Below, piece after piece: positions 15,900-24,308 of a DNA stretch of 64,000 bases. Origin of the DNA: PALSA-894 sp963757565 (GTDB lineage: Bacteria > Pseudomonadota > Alphaproteobacteria > Rhizobiales > Xanthobacteraceae); the NCBI GenBank assembly GCA_963757565.1, contig CAVWSB010000011.1, positions 434,001 through 498,000 of the forward strand, written 5' to 3'. The notes under the pieces were generated by a model. It ran no database searches, was not told the origin of the DNA, and saw nothing but the letters and a program-made list of their open reading frames with translations. The position numbers and the translations under genes were made by a program. Positions within the stretch are counted from its first letter, which is position 1. Each line of letters begins with the position of its first letter.

Positions 15900-16094
15900 A
15901 TGGCACAGCAAGAGCACAATAAGGCTGCCGAGCATCACGAGACCGCTGCGAAGTCTCATCGCCAAGCGGCCGAGCATCACGGCAAGAATGACAATGCAAA
16001 GGGCCAGCAGTTCGCCGGAGAAGCCCAGAAGCACTCCAAGACCGCCCGCGAGGCTTCTGAGACGGCCCACAGCAAGAGCCAGCAGCAGAAGTAA
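15900..16094 (+). CDS. small hydrophilic His/Ala/Gln-rich protein
   Basis: 64 residues, MAQQEHNKAAEHHETAAKSH onward, with repeated heptad-like AAEHH/AAKSH units and a Lys/Ser/Gln-rich end. There is no Cys, no Trp and no hydrophobic core, so it is probably a disordered or helical stress protein of the kind often found in rhizobia. AAGGAA precedes the ATG by about 7 bases and a GC-rich hairpin follows the stop. Function unknown. Confidence 0.7.
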   Translation: MAQQEHNKAAEHHETAAKSHRQAAEHHGKNDNAKGQQFAGEAQKHSKTAREASETAHSKSQQQK

Positions 16095-16101
16095 GACCCA
16101 T

Positions 16102-16132
16102 CGGGGGGGCGGCCGGTTCGTCGGCCCCCCGA
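16102..16132 (+). terminator. GC-rich hairpin after the His-rich protein gene
   Basis: A G-rich arm (seven G, then CGGCCG) pairs with TCGGCCCCCCGA with one bulged base around a short loop. There is no T run, so termination is only likely, not certain. Confidence 0.4.
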
Positions 16133-16250
16133 CGCCATCCCCTCGTCGCGATTTCGCGACCAGGCGACCAAAGACAGAAAATCTCCACGGCCATTGCGAT
16201 CCGCGGCACCAGCCTTTTGCACTGCGCGTCTCGCCGGAGGATATTTCTCC

Positions 16251-17223
16251 TTGAGCTTGCCTGCCGAACTCCTGCGCATGATGTTGCGCCACGCCGTCAA
16301 GCAGGAGTCGCGTGCCGAGCCCGGCGTTGGAGTGATGCGCCGGGAGTTTGATTTATCAAGGCGCTTCATCCCGGAAGCTCCGGAACGGCACGTCGACGAT
16401 CAGGCTCGACGCCTGGGGCGTGCCCGGAGTCCGCATCTCGGTTTCGCGCTCAAGGAGTGATTTTCATATTCTTTATCTCCACGGCGGGGGCTATGTGTCC
16501 GGTTCCCCTTCGCACTACCGTGACTTTATCTGGCGCATTGCCCAAGCCAGCAGAGCGTCCGTCCTCTGCATCAACTATCGCCTTGCTCCCGAACATCCAT
16601 TTCCGGCGCCGCTCGACGACACGGTGAACGCCTATCACTGGCTTCTCGCACAAGGTGCGCAACCGGCCCGCATCGCAATAATGGGAGATTCGGCAGGCGG
16701 AGGGCTCGCGTTTGCCGCTCTCCTTCGGCTCCGGGCGCAAGGGCTGCCAATGCCGGCTGCGCTCGTTGCGCTTTCGCCGTGGACCGACCTCGCGATGACC
16801 GGCAAGTCGTTTCGCAAGAACGCCTACAAGGACCCAATGCTTAAACCCGAAAGGGCAGCCAACTGTGCCCGCATGTATCTGGCGGGTGCCGATCCCTTCG
16901 ATCCTTACGCATCGCCGCTGTACGGTGACCATTCGGGACTCCCGCCGGCGCTGATCCAAGTCGGAAGCGACGAAATCCTGCGCGACGATTCGGTGCGGAT
17001 TGCAGACAAGCTGCGCTCCGCTGGCTGCAGCGTGAAGATCGATATCTGGGCTCGGATGCCGCATGTCTGGCAGGTCTACGCGCGTGCGTTGCCGGAGGCG
17101 CGCAAGGCCATCGCGCGGATCGGTACGTTCTTGCGCCGGGAAATGGGAGCGCAGGAAGCGCAAGCGCAGCCTGAACGCGTCCGAAAAAGGATGTCCGGAT
17201 TTTCGATTATCACCCAGCACTAG
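16251..17223 (+). CDS. alpha/beta hydrolase, hormone-sensitive-lipase family esterase (one +1 frameshift)
   Basis: An HSL-type carboxylesterase of about 323 residues. It has LYLHGGGYVSGSP (oxyanion hole), INYRLAPEHPFPAPLDD, the nucleophile elbow GDSAGGGLA, then DEILRDD and PHVWQVYA for the Asp and His of the triad. The best start is TTG at 16251 (MSLPAELLRMMLRHAVKQES), 10 bases after GGAGG. The frame breaks at 16383: GCT CCG, an extra G, then AAC GGC, joining FIPEAP to NGTSTIRLDAWGVPGVRISV. A shorter start at 16348 gives an open frame but loses the N-terminal cap helix. Substrate unknown; probably short acyl esters. Confidence 0.82.
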
Positions 17224-17368
17224 CGAGGCTCCCGCCGCATTCCGCTTCCCTCGATGCGGGTTACGGCGCTGGACCGCTCAGACCCCTGCCACTACCGTTC
17301 CTGCAGAAAGCCTCGAGACGGGCCGCGACACCGCCGGTTCGTTGCGGGAACAGGGAGGTCGCAACGCG

Positions 17369-17894
17369 ATGGTAGCCCGAGAAATGCGACGCGTGGTGAC
17401 GGGGCTCGACGATCGCAACCACGCGGTGGTTCTGTTCGACACGCGCATGCCGCTGGAGATGGTTGCGCCCGGCATCGTCGCGACCAATTTCTGGATAACC
17501 GACACCTATCCGCCCAGTCTGACGAGGCACGACCCGGCTGGGCGACAGATCGGGACGGCGCCGCCCGACAACGGCACAAAATTTCGCGTCGTGGAGTTTC
17601 TGCCGCTGGATGCCGCGACCGAAGCCCGGATGCCGCCGCAAATGCTGCAGCAGCGGCATCGCCAATCCGCCGGCGAAGGGCATCCCGGTCACGCATCCGC
17701 TGATGCATCGCACGCGTAGCCTCGACTACGCCGTCATCCTGGCGGGCGAGATCGACATGATGCTCGACGATGGCGACGTGCACCTGCGGCAGGGCGACGT
17801 GATCGTGCAGCAGGCAACGAACCACGCATGGATCAATCGCGGGACCGAGCCCTGCCGAATCCTGTTCGTGCTGATGGATTCCAAGGAGCCGTAG
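17369..17894 (+). CDS. cupin-domain protein (one +1 frameshift)
   Basis: About 174 residues starting MVAREMRRVVTGLDDRNHAV after GGGAGG (17353-17358). The C-terminal cupin reads HRTRSLDYAVILAGEIDMML, then DGDVHLRQGDVIVQQATNHA, ending NRGTEPCRILFVL. The N-terminal half and cupin lie in different frames, joined at 17651 (CTG CAG, an extra C, AGC GGC; MLQ then SGIANPPAKG). It matches a cupin family common in alpha- and betaproteobacteria near oxidoreductase and aromatic-degradation genes; biochemical role unknown. It begins about 145 bases after the esterase, on the same strand. Confidence 0.78.
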
Positions 17895-18046
17895 CGGGGG
17901 CGGCTATCCGCCGGTCGGCGGCATGATGTTTCGCATGAGCGAAACGCGGGTTGGCGCGTGCGCGGCGCGATCCATCGATGGAAGCCGCACCGTCGATTTC
18001 TCAAGTTTCGTTTGATAGTCTGGCGCCCCTGCACGGACGCTGACCC

Positions 18047-19435
18047 ATGCGCTGGAAATCTCTCCCCGCGATCTTGCTTCTGTCGGTTTTCGTCTCGCCG
18101 GCATGGGCCGAAAAGCGCGTTGCCCTGGTCATCGGCAACTCGGCCTATCAGAGCGTCCCCCGGCTGGAGAACCCGCGAAACGATGCGCTGCTGGTCGCGG
18201 AAACCTTGCGCCGATTGGGCTTCACCTTGGTCGGTGGCGCGGCTCAGGTCGAACTGGACAAGGCTGGCTTCGATGGCGTCGTACAGCGTTTCGGAAACCA
18301 GCTGATCGGCGCGGACGTCGCGCTCTTTTATTATGCGGGGCACGGCCTCCAGGTTCGGGGCACGAATTATCTCGTGCCGGTCACGGCTAATCCCACGCGC
18401 GAGACCGACGTCGATTTCCAGATGGTCGATGTGTCGCTTGTCCTGCGGCCAGATGGAGGGAGCCGGCACCAAGCTCAACATCGTGATCCTCGATGCGTGC
18501 CGCAACAATCCCTTCGGAGGGCGCGGGCTGCGCGCTGCCGACGGCGGGCTGGCGCAAATCCGTGCGCCTGAGGGAACGCTGCTGTCCTATGCGACCCAGC
18601 CGGGGAACGTGGCGCTCGATGGGGATGACGGCCACAGCCCGTACACCAGGGCTCTCGTCGAGACGATGCAAAAGCCCGGGCTCGATGTGCTGCAGACGTT
18701 CAATCAGGTGGGATTGCTGGTGAAGCGGGCCACCGGCAGCTCGCAGCAACCGTGGGTGTCGACCTCGCCGATCGACGGGTCGTTTTATTTTTCCAGCAAC
18801 TCGCAGGAGGTGGCGACAGCGGGTCCCGCAATCGGCAATTCGCCTTCGCGCCAGGCGCCGCTGCACCAAGTGTCGGTCCCTCCGTGCCGGGTCCTGCTTC
18901 CCCTGCGATGCCATCGGCAAGGACACAAGCCGATTTCATATTTGCGGATTCCGACCGGCGGCTGCTCACGGCTGCGGAGCTGAGTCGCCTTTCGAAGGAC
19001 GAACTGCGGATCGCCCGTAACGAGATTTTCGCCCGCCGGGGGCGGTTCTTCAACGCCCCCGATTTGACGGCACGGTTCAGCAGGTTCGCATGGTATGCGC
19101 CGACGACGTGGGATCCCAAGCTCAACAGCATCGAGACCGCCAATATCGACCTGATCGCGCGCGCCGATTCCGGCGCCGGCGCCCAGAGCGGGTTTATTTT
19201 TCCCGACTCCGATACCCGCTTGCTCAGCCTCAATGAGGTCACCGGGCTCTCGAAAGAACAACTGCGCATCGCCCGCAACGAGATCTTTGCCCGCAGGGGA
19301 CGCTACTTCGAAGCGGCGGACCTGAAGGCCCGTTTCGGGAGCTTCGCGTGGTACGCGCCGAACACATGGAATCCGAAGCTCAACGCCGTCGAGCAGGCGA
19401 ACATCGCGCTCATGGACCGGATCGAGAAGCGATGA
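18047..19435 (+). CDS. exported caspase-like (C14) protein with two YARHG domains (two frameshifts)
   Basis: About 462 residues. A signal peptide (MRWKSLPAILLLSVFVSPAW, cut near AWA) leads a caspase p20-like domain: RVALVIGNSAYQSVPRLENP, the catalytic His in FYYAGHGLQVRG, and the catalytic Cys in NIVILDACRNNPFGG. A Pro/Ala-rich linker follows. Then come two homologous C-terminal domains of about 75 residues, each with LS(K)(D/E)(E/Q)LRIARNEIFARRGR and FAWYAP, which is the YARHG pattern. Frame breaks: an extra C at 18449 (LVLR/QMEGAGTKLN) and a one-base loss in the linker near 18830. Its stop overlaps the next gene by four bases (ATGA). Probably periplasmic; role unknown. Confidence 0.82.
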
Positions 19436-20205
19436 CGGCATCATCGCTCGCGCTGCGCGCCATCGCGATAGCCGTGGTCTCGATGCCGTCGATAGCGCGG
19501 GCAGAGACCCAGATGGATCGCCTCGACCGGCTGGTTCGCGCCTATCCGGATGCCCTGACCGGCCACGATGAGAAACATATTTTCTGGCGCGATGGGACCG
19601 CGATGCCGGCCGGCGATGGCGCCGCCCAGAAATCCTTCGAGGATCTGCTGCGCAATGCCTCCATCGCGGATCAACTCCGGCTGACTTATCCGCGAGGGAA
19701 GGCGCCGACGCCTGCGCTGAATGACGACCCGGGCAGATTTCGCAACGAGGCGTTCTTCAGGAAAATGTACGGCGACTGCAAGTCGGGGGACGTGACGCGC
19801 AATCTCGTCAAGATCATCTGGCTGCCGCGATCTTGGGGAAAGGCCGTTGCGGTGACGCGCGTGAATGGAATCGCGGATCGCCTGAAGCAGATCTCGGACG
19901 AGATCGAGGCGCTTCGCCCCGAGATCAGGGCGGCCGCGTATCCCATCGCGGGCGTGCTGTCCTGCCGCCCGGTCGCCGATACCGGAAAGATGAGCATGCA
20001 CGGCTATGCCGCGGCGATCGATCTCAACCTGAAATACTCCGATTACTGGATGTGGGCCGGCACCGGCAAAACGGTCGCCTACAAAAACAGAATGCCGCAG
20101 GAGATCGTCGATATCTTCGAACGGCACGGCTTCATCTGGGGCGGCAAATGGTATCACTTCGACACGATGCATTTCGAATACCGGCCCGAACTGCTCGCGC
20201 AGTGA
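19432..20205 (+). CDS. M15 family D-alanyl-D-alanine carboxypeptidase-like protein
   Basis: A 257-residue exported peptidase (signal peptide ending near SIARA). The M15 zinc-site motifs are MSMHGYAAAIDLN (SxHxxGxAxD type, His and Asp ligands) and GGKWYHFDTMHFEYRPEL (catalytic Asp/Glu region and last His). M15 enzymes cut D-Ala-D-Ala or D-Ala-X bonds of peptidoglycan. A central block, GDCKSGDVTRNLVKIIWLPR, is typical of a rhizobial subfamily. The gene starts inside the stop of the caspase-YARHG gene (ATGA overlap), so the two are made from one mRNA and are likely to work together at the envelope. The frame is intact. Confidence 0.88.
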   Translation: MTASSLALRAIAIAVVSMPSIARAETQMDRLDRLVRAYPDALTGHDEKHIFWRDGTAMPAGDGAAQKSFEDLLRNASIADQLRLTYPRGKAPTPALNDDPGRFRNEAFFRKMYGDCKSGDVTRNLVKIIWLPRSWGKAVAVTRVNGIADRLKQISDEIEALRPEIRAAAYPIAGVLSCRPVADTGKMSMHGYAAAIDLNLKYSDYWMWAGTGKTVAYKNRMPQEIVDIFERHGFIWGGKWYHFDTMHFEYRPELLAQ

Positions 20206-20374
20206 GTGATGCAGTGCGTCCCGGATTATGAATCATCAACCGGTTACTCTTGCGGCGCGCAGGTGAGCGGAGCAACGCCCATCCCGTCAGGAGGCCGCGG
20301 CGTCGTCGAAGGGATCTGACTTTTGCTCGCGCGGGTCCGCGGCAGGCGGGCAGCCTCGCCGCCAAGGACGTCAC

Positions 20375-20752
20375 TCACATCCCGCAATTCCACATCGGGC
20401 CGATCGGCGTGTTGGTCCAGCACGGGCCGATGCCGCCGCCATTGTAGCGGCCGCGATAAAAGCCGGGGCCGCCCCAACCGTAGCGCCAGGCCCAGCCGGA
20501 AATGTAGCGGCGGTCGACGGAAAAATCGCCGCCGCCATAACGCGGCGCACGATCGCGCCACTCGGTGAGCGGCGGTGGCTGGCGATAGCCGGGGAGGAAG
20601 CCGTTCGGTCCGCCGCGATATTTCGGCGTCGCGCCGCGCACCACGATACGGGGCTCGCGCTTATCGTCGGCTTGTTTGGCGATTGCGCTTGCGGGCAGCA
20701 GCAGCGCTGCCGCAAGGACGGCCATCAGCAGATTGCTCAGAGGCTGCTTCAT
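20375..20752 (-). CDS. exported Gly/Tyr/Arg/Trp-rich protein
   Basis: 125 residues starting MKQPLSNLLMAVLAAALLLP with signal cleavage near AIA. The mature chain is rich in Gly, Tyr, Arg, Trp and Pro (YRGGPNGFLPGYRQPPPL; GWAWRYGWGGPGFYRGR) and ends with a Cys pair region (GPCWTNTPIGPMWNCGM). It probably lies in the periplasm or outer face and is largely unfolded. It ends at the yidC side, on the same strand and downstream of yidC. Function unknown. Confidence 0.65.
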   Translation of the reverse strand: MKQPLSNLLMAVLAAALLLPASAIAKQADDKREPRIVVRGATPKYRGGPNGFLPGYRQPPPLTEWRDRAPRYGGGDFSVDRRYISGWAWRYGWGGPGFYRGRYNGGGIGPCWTNTPIGPMWNCGM

Positions 20753-20775
20753 GCGGGCCGTTATACGGCAGGCCC

Positions 20776-22617
20776 TCACGCCTTGTCAGGCTTCTTCTTC
20801 CCGAACAGCCCCTTGAGATTATCCCACAGCTCGATCTTGGCGCCGTGCTTGTTCATGATGAAGGCCTGCTGGCAGACCGAGAGCGTGTTGTTCCAGGCCC
20901 AGTAGATGACGAGGCCGGACGAGAAGCCCGCCAGCATGAAGGTGAAGATCAGCGGCATCCAGTCGAAGATCATCTTCTGCGTCGGATCGGGCGGCGCAGG
21001 GTTGAGCTTCATCTGGAAGAACATCGTGATGCCCATCACGATCGGCCAGAAACCAAGATGCAGGAAATGGCCGAACATCGGCAGCGCCGTCGGATCGACC
21101 GGAATCAGTCCGAAAAGGTTGAAGATGTTGGTCGGGTCGGGCGCCGAGAGGTCCTTGATCCAGCCGAAGAACGGCGCGTGGCGCATCTCGATGGTGATGA
21201 AGATCACCTTGTAGAGCGAGAAGAACACCGGGATCTGGATCACGATCGGCAAGCAGCCGGCGAGCGGATTGATCTTCTCCTTCTTGTAGAGCTCCATCAG
21301 CGCGGTCTGCTGCTTCATCTTGTCGTCGGCATAGCGCTCGCGGATCGCCGCCATTTCGGGCTGCACCGCTTTCATCTTGGCCATCGAGGCGTAGGATTTG
21401 TTGGCGAGCGGGAAGAACAATATCTTCACCAGCACGGTGACGATCAGGATCGCGACGCCGAAATTGCCGACCAGGTGATAGAAATAGTCGATCGCCTTGA
21501 ACATCGGCTTGGTGATGAAATAGTACCAGCCCCAGTCGATCAGCAGTTCGAAGCGGTTGAGGCTGAGCGCCTTGTCGTAGGCGTCGATGGTCTGCACTTC
21601 CTTGGCGCCGGCGAACAGCCGCATGTTGGCTGAGCCGGATGCGCCCGGCGCGATGGTCTGCGGGTCGAGCAGATAGTCGGTCTGGTAGGTCTTCGTGGTG
21701 CCGGCGGTGCCGGCGGAGAATTTCGCCTGCACGGTCGCGGCGGTGTCGGGCAGCAGTGTCGCCGCCCAGTATTTGTCGGTGAAGCCGAGCCACGCGTTGG
21801 TGACCTTCCAGGCCTCGGTCTTCTTGTCCTCGATCTTCTTGTAGGTCTCCTCCTGCAGGCCCTGGTCGCCGAGCACGCCGATCAGGCCTTCATGCAGGAT
21901 GTAGTAGCCGGAGGTCTCCGGCGTGCCGTGGCGGGAGATCAGCGCGTAGGGAAACAGCGTGACCGGCGCGGCGCCGGTGTTGGCGACCTCGTCCTTCGCC
22001 GTGAACAGGTATTTGTCGTCGACCGCGATACTGCGGCGGAACGTCAGTCCCTCGCCATTGTCCCAGGTGAGCGTGATCGGCGTGTCGACCGTGAGTGTGC
22101 CCGCGCCGTCCTGACGCCACACCGTGTCGGCGTTGGGGAGTTTTGCGGTGACGCCGGCGCCGGGGACCCAGCCGAACTCCGCATAGAAGGGATGATCGGT
22201 GCCGGAGGGCGAGAGCAGCTCGATCGCGGGTGAGCCGGGGTCGACGGTCTCGCGGTATTGAACCAGCGCGAGGTCGTCGATGCGCGCGCCTTTCAGCGCG
22301 ATCGAGCCTTTCAGGCGCGGCGTGTCGATCGCGATGCGCGGGCTTGCGGCGAGCACCGTCGCGCGGGTCTGCACCTGCGCGGGCGGCGCGGCCTGGCCGG
22401 GCGCTTGCGGTGTTGTCGTCTGGCCGGGGGCGGCCGGGGTCGCGCCGGGCGCAGGGGTGGTGGAGGGCGAGGGGGTCTGCTGCTGGGTCTGCTGCTGCTT
22501 CAGCAGCGCTTCCTGGCGCTGCCGCTCCATCTGCGGCCCCGCGATGAAGTATTGCCAGCCAAGCAGCACGAGCGCCGAGAGCGCGATGGCGATGATCGTA
22601 TTCTTGTTGTCCATCAT
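20776..22617 (-). CDS. yidC: membrane protein insertase YidC
   Basis: Inserts and folds inner-membrane proteins, alone or with SecYEG. The 613-residue product has the N-terminal anchor (NTIIAIALSALVLLGWQYFI), then a Gln/Thr/Pro/Ala-rich linker (about 40-85). The large periplasmic beta domain (about 90-360) is followed by the conserved insertase core (YFYHLVGNFGVAILIVTVLV; PLAGCLPIVIQIPVFFSLYK; later TM hairpins). The start overlaps the rnpA stop by four bases, so rpmH-rnpA-yidC is one unit. The frame is intact. Confidence 0.97.
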   Translation of the reverse strand: MMDNKNTIIAIALSALVLLGWQYFIAGPQMERQRQEALLKQQQTQQQTPSPSTTPAPGATPAAPGQTTTPQAPGQAAPPAQVQTRATVLAASPRIAIDTPRLKGSIALKGARIDDLALVQYRETVDPGSPAIELLSPSGTDHPFYAEFGWVPGAGVTAKLPNADTVWRQDGAGTLTVDTPITLTWDNGEGLTFRRSIAVDDKYLFTAKDEVANTGAAPVTLFPYALISRHGTPETSGYYILHEGLIGVLGDQGLQEETYKKIEDKKTEAWKVTNAWLGFTDKYWAATLLPDTAATVQAKFSAGTAGTTKTYQTDYLLDPQTIAPGASGSANMRLFAGAKEVQTIDAYDKALSLNRFELLIDWGWYYFITKPMFKAIDYFYHLVGNFGVAILIVTVLVKILFFPLANKSYASMAKMKAVQPEMAAIRERYADDKMKQQTALMELYKKEKINPLAGCLPIVIQIPVFFSLYKVIFITIEMRHAPFFGWIKDLSAPDPTNIFNLFGLIPVDPTALPMFGHFLHLGFWPIVMGITMFFQMKLNPAPPDPTQKMIFDWMPLIFTFMLAGFSSGLVIYWAWNNTLSVCQQAFIMNKHGAKIELWDNLKGLFGKKKPDKA

Positions 22618-22970
22618 GGGGTGCTTTCGGCCGCGCCCCGTTTGCGTGGCTTGTGCAGGCGCGTCATCGCGCCCGAAAATTCCGCGACCATCCGGCCAAA
22701 CGGCATGGCGAGCGCTGCCTTGCGGCCGATCAGCACGTAGTCATGTCCGGCCTGCGGCAGAAGCGCGGCATGTCGGCGCACGAGGTCGCGCAGTCGCCGC
22801 CGCACCCTGTTGCGCACAACCGCATTGCCGACCTTGCGCGAGACCGTGAAGCCGAACCGAGCAGGGGCACCATCGCCCCGTTCTCGTGCCTGCAGCACGA
22901 ACGCCCCGGCCGGAACCTTCGCGCCCTTGGCGGCGGCGAGGAAATCCGCCCGTTGCTTCAGACACTCCAT
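22614..22970 (-). CDS. rnpA: ribonuclease P protein component
   Basis: Protein subunit of RNase P, which matures tRNA 5' ends. The 118-residue basic protein has the signature FTVSRKVGNAVVRNRVRRRL followed by RDLVRRHAALLP, the RNR motif that contacts the RNA. It starts MECLKQRADFLAAAKG, 27 bases after the rpmH stop, and overlaps yidC by four bases. Confidence 0.95.
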   Translation of the reverse strand: MECLKQRADFLAAAKGAKVPAGAFVLQARERGDGAPARFGFTVSRKVGNAVVRNRVRRRLRDLVRRHAALLPQAGHDYVLIGRKAALAMPFGRMVAEFSGAMTRLHKPRKRGAAESTP

Positions 22971-22997
22971 TGGGTATGCCGCTGCGCGGCCCGCGCG

Positions 22998-23132
22998 TCA
23001 GGCGCTGAGCCGCTTGCGTCCACGCGCGCGCCGGGCGCTCAGCACCTTGCGGCCACCTTTAGTGGCGAGGCGGGCGCGGAAACCGTGACGGCGCTTGCGC
23101 ACCAGTTTGCTCGGTTGATAGGTCCGTTTCAC
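22998..23132 (-). CDS. rpmH: 50S ribosomal protein L34
   Basis: Reverse strand GTG start at 23132 gives a 44-residue protein: KRTYQPSKLVRKRRHGFRAR, then LATKGGRKVLSARRARGRKR and LSA. This is a full-length L34 with the usual very basic composition. The GTG start is fixed by the family N-terminus. First gene of the rpmH-rnpA-yidC unit. Confidence 0.97.
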   Translation of the reverse strand: MKRTYQPSKLVRKRRHGFRARLATKGGRKVLSARRARGRKRLSA

Positions 23133-23459
23133 GGGTGAAACTCCGCTCGTCGCGGCTCAAAGCGCTCAAGGTTACGGATGAGCGGCGCCGGATCGTTGAA
23201 TATGCGCTGAAACCGGCACAAGGCCGGCGCTCAAGCTTGGCGCGGCTTATAGGTGAGGCTGGCGGCCCAAGTCAATGCGAGCGTCCGCGACCCGGCATGG
23301 TGAATCCAGTGCAAAATCAGGGGGCCGCACTTGTTTCACGCTGCCGCGATGCGGTGCCGCGATGGCGTCAAATGACGGTGAAAACGCTTCTTTCTCTAGG
23401 CGCTGGTGTATAGCTATTCGGCGCGACGCCCAAAACACGCCAGAACGCCAGAAAGTCCG
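23133..23459. other. divergent intergenic region upstream of rpmH
   Basis: 327 bases between rpmH and the TVP38-like gene. I see no frame of quality, no RNA gene and no cluster of DnaA boxes, so nothing supports an origin here. It must contain the rpmH promoter and that of the next operon, but I cannot place them with confidence. Confidence 0.45.
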
Positions 23460-24281
23460 ATGGCTATCCCGCAACGAGCACCGGCCGAGATCGGCCCCGG
23501 CAGCCCGGGCCGCAGCCGTCTGCGTCGCTTTGCACCGCTCGCCGTGATCGTGCTGGCGATGGGAGCGGTGTTCGCCAGCGGCGCCTACCGGCATCTTTCG
23601 CTGGAAACGCTCGTCCGCCACCGGATGGCGATCGACGCTTTCCTCACCGCGCACGCGATCGTGGCGGTTGGCGCGTTCATGGTCGTCTATATCGTGGTGG
23701 TGGCGCTTTCGATCCCGGGTGCGCTGTTTCTCTCTATTTCCGGCGGCGTCCTGTTCGGCACGCTGGTGGGCGGGCTCGCGAATGTCGTTGCCGGCACGAT
23801 CGGGGCGACTGTCGTGTTTCTGGTCGCCAAAAGCGCCTGCGGCGAAACGCTGCTGCGCCGTGCCGGCCCGCTCGCCTGCAAGATCGCCGAAGGTTTCCGC
23901 GCCGATGCGTTCAGCTATCTTCTGTTTTTGCGACTGGTGCCGGCCTTCCCGTTCTTTCTGGTGAACCTCGCGCCCGCGCTGGTGGGGGTGAAACTCCCGA
24001 CCTTCGTTGCGGCGACCGCGATCGGCGTGCTGCCGGCGGCGTTCGCGTTCGCATTCTTCGGGTCGGGTCTCGACAGCGTGCTCGCCGTGCAGGAGGCTGC
24101 CTATCGAAACTGTCTCGCCTCGGGCCGAACCGAATGTACCTTGCACTTCGATGCCGGCATGATCCTCACGCCGCAGCTGCTCGCCGCACTTGCGGCGCTT
24201 GGTGCGATCGCGCTTGTTCCGGTTTTCGTCAAACGGATGCGCGCGCGCCAAGGGGCGTCGCGGCCTGCGCCGCTCACCTGA
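23460..24281 (+). CDS. TVP38/TMEM64 family (VTT domain) membrane protein
   Basis: A 273-residue integral membrane protein. After a first segment (FAPLAVIVLAMGAVFASGAY), the VTT/SNARE-associated core shows YIVVVALSIPGALFLSISGG, FGTLVGGLANVVAGTIGATV and the re-entrant block LFLRLVPAFPFFLVNLAPAL. The family is linked to lipid scramblase-like or membrane-homeostasis activity; function here is unproven. The start at 23460 (MAIPQRAPAEIG) was preferred to an in-frame Met 18 residues earlier. It is followed after 27 bases by an FAD oxidoreductase gene, a pairing often seen in proteobacteria. Confidence 0.87.
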   Translation: MAIPQRAPAEIGPGSPGRSRLRRFAPLAVIVLAMGAVFASGAYRHLSLETLVRHRMAIDAFLTAHAIVAVGAFMVVYIVVVALSIPGALFLSISGGVLFGTLVGGLANVVAGTIGATVVFLVAKSACGETLLRRAGPLACKIAEGFRADAFSYLLFLRLVPAFPFFLVNLAPALVGVKLPTFVAATAIGVLPAAFAFAFFGSGLDSVLAVQEAAYRNCLASGRTECTLHFDAGMILTPQLLAALAALGAIALVPVFVKRMRARQGASRPAPLT

Positions 24282-24308
24282 TGGGCCGGCCGGAGAGGGC
24301 GTGGCGGC

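Noticed and set aside
15713..15922. A 69-codon + strand frame before the His-rich protein gene
   Set aside because: No ribosome site, no family pattern, and it runs into the better-supported gene at 15900 in another frame.
22998..23459. Replication origin next to rpmH
   Set aside because: No dnaA or dnaN gene, no DnaA-box cluster and no AT-rich unwinding stretch are visible.
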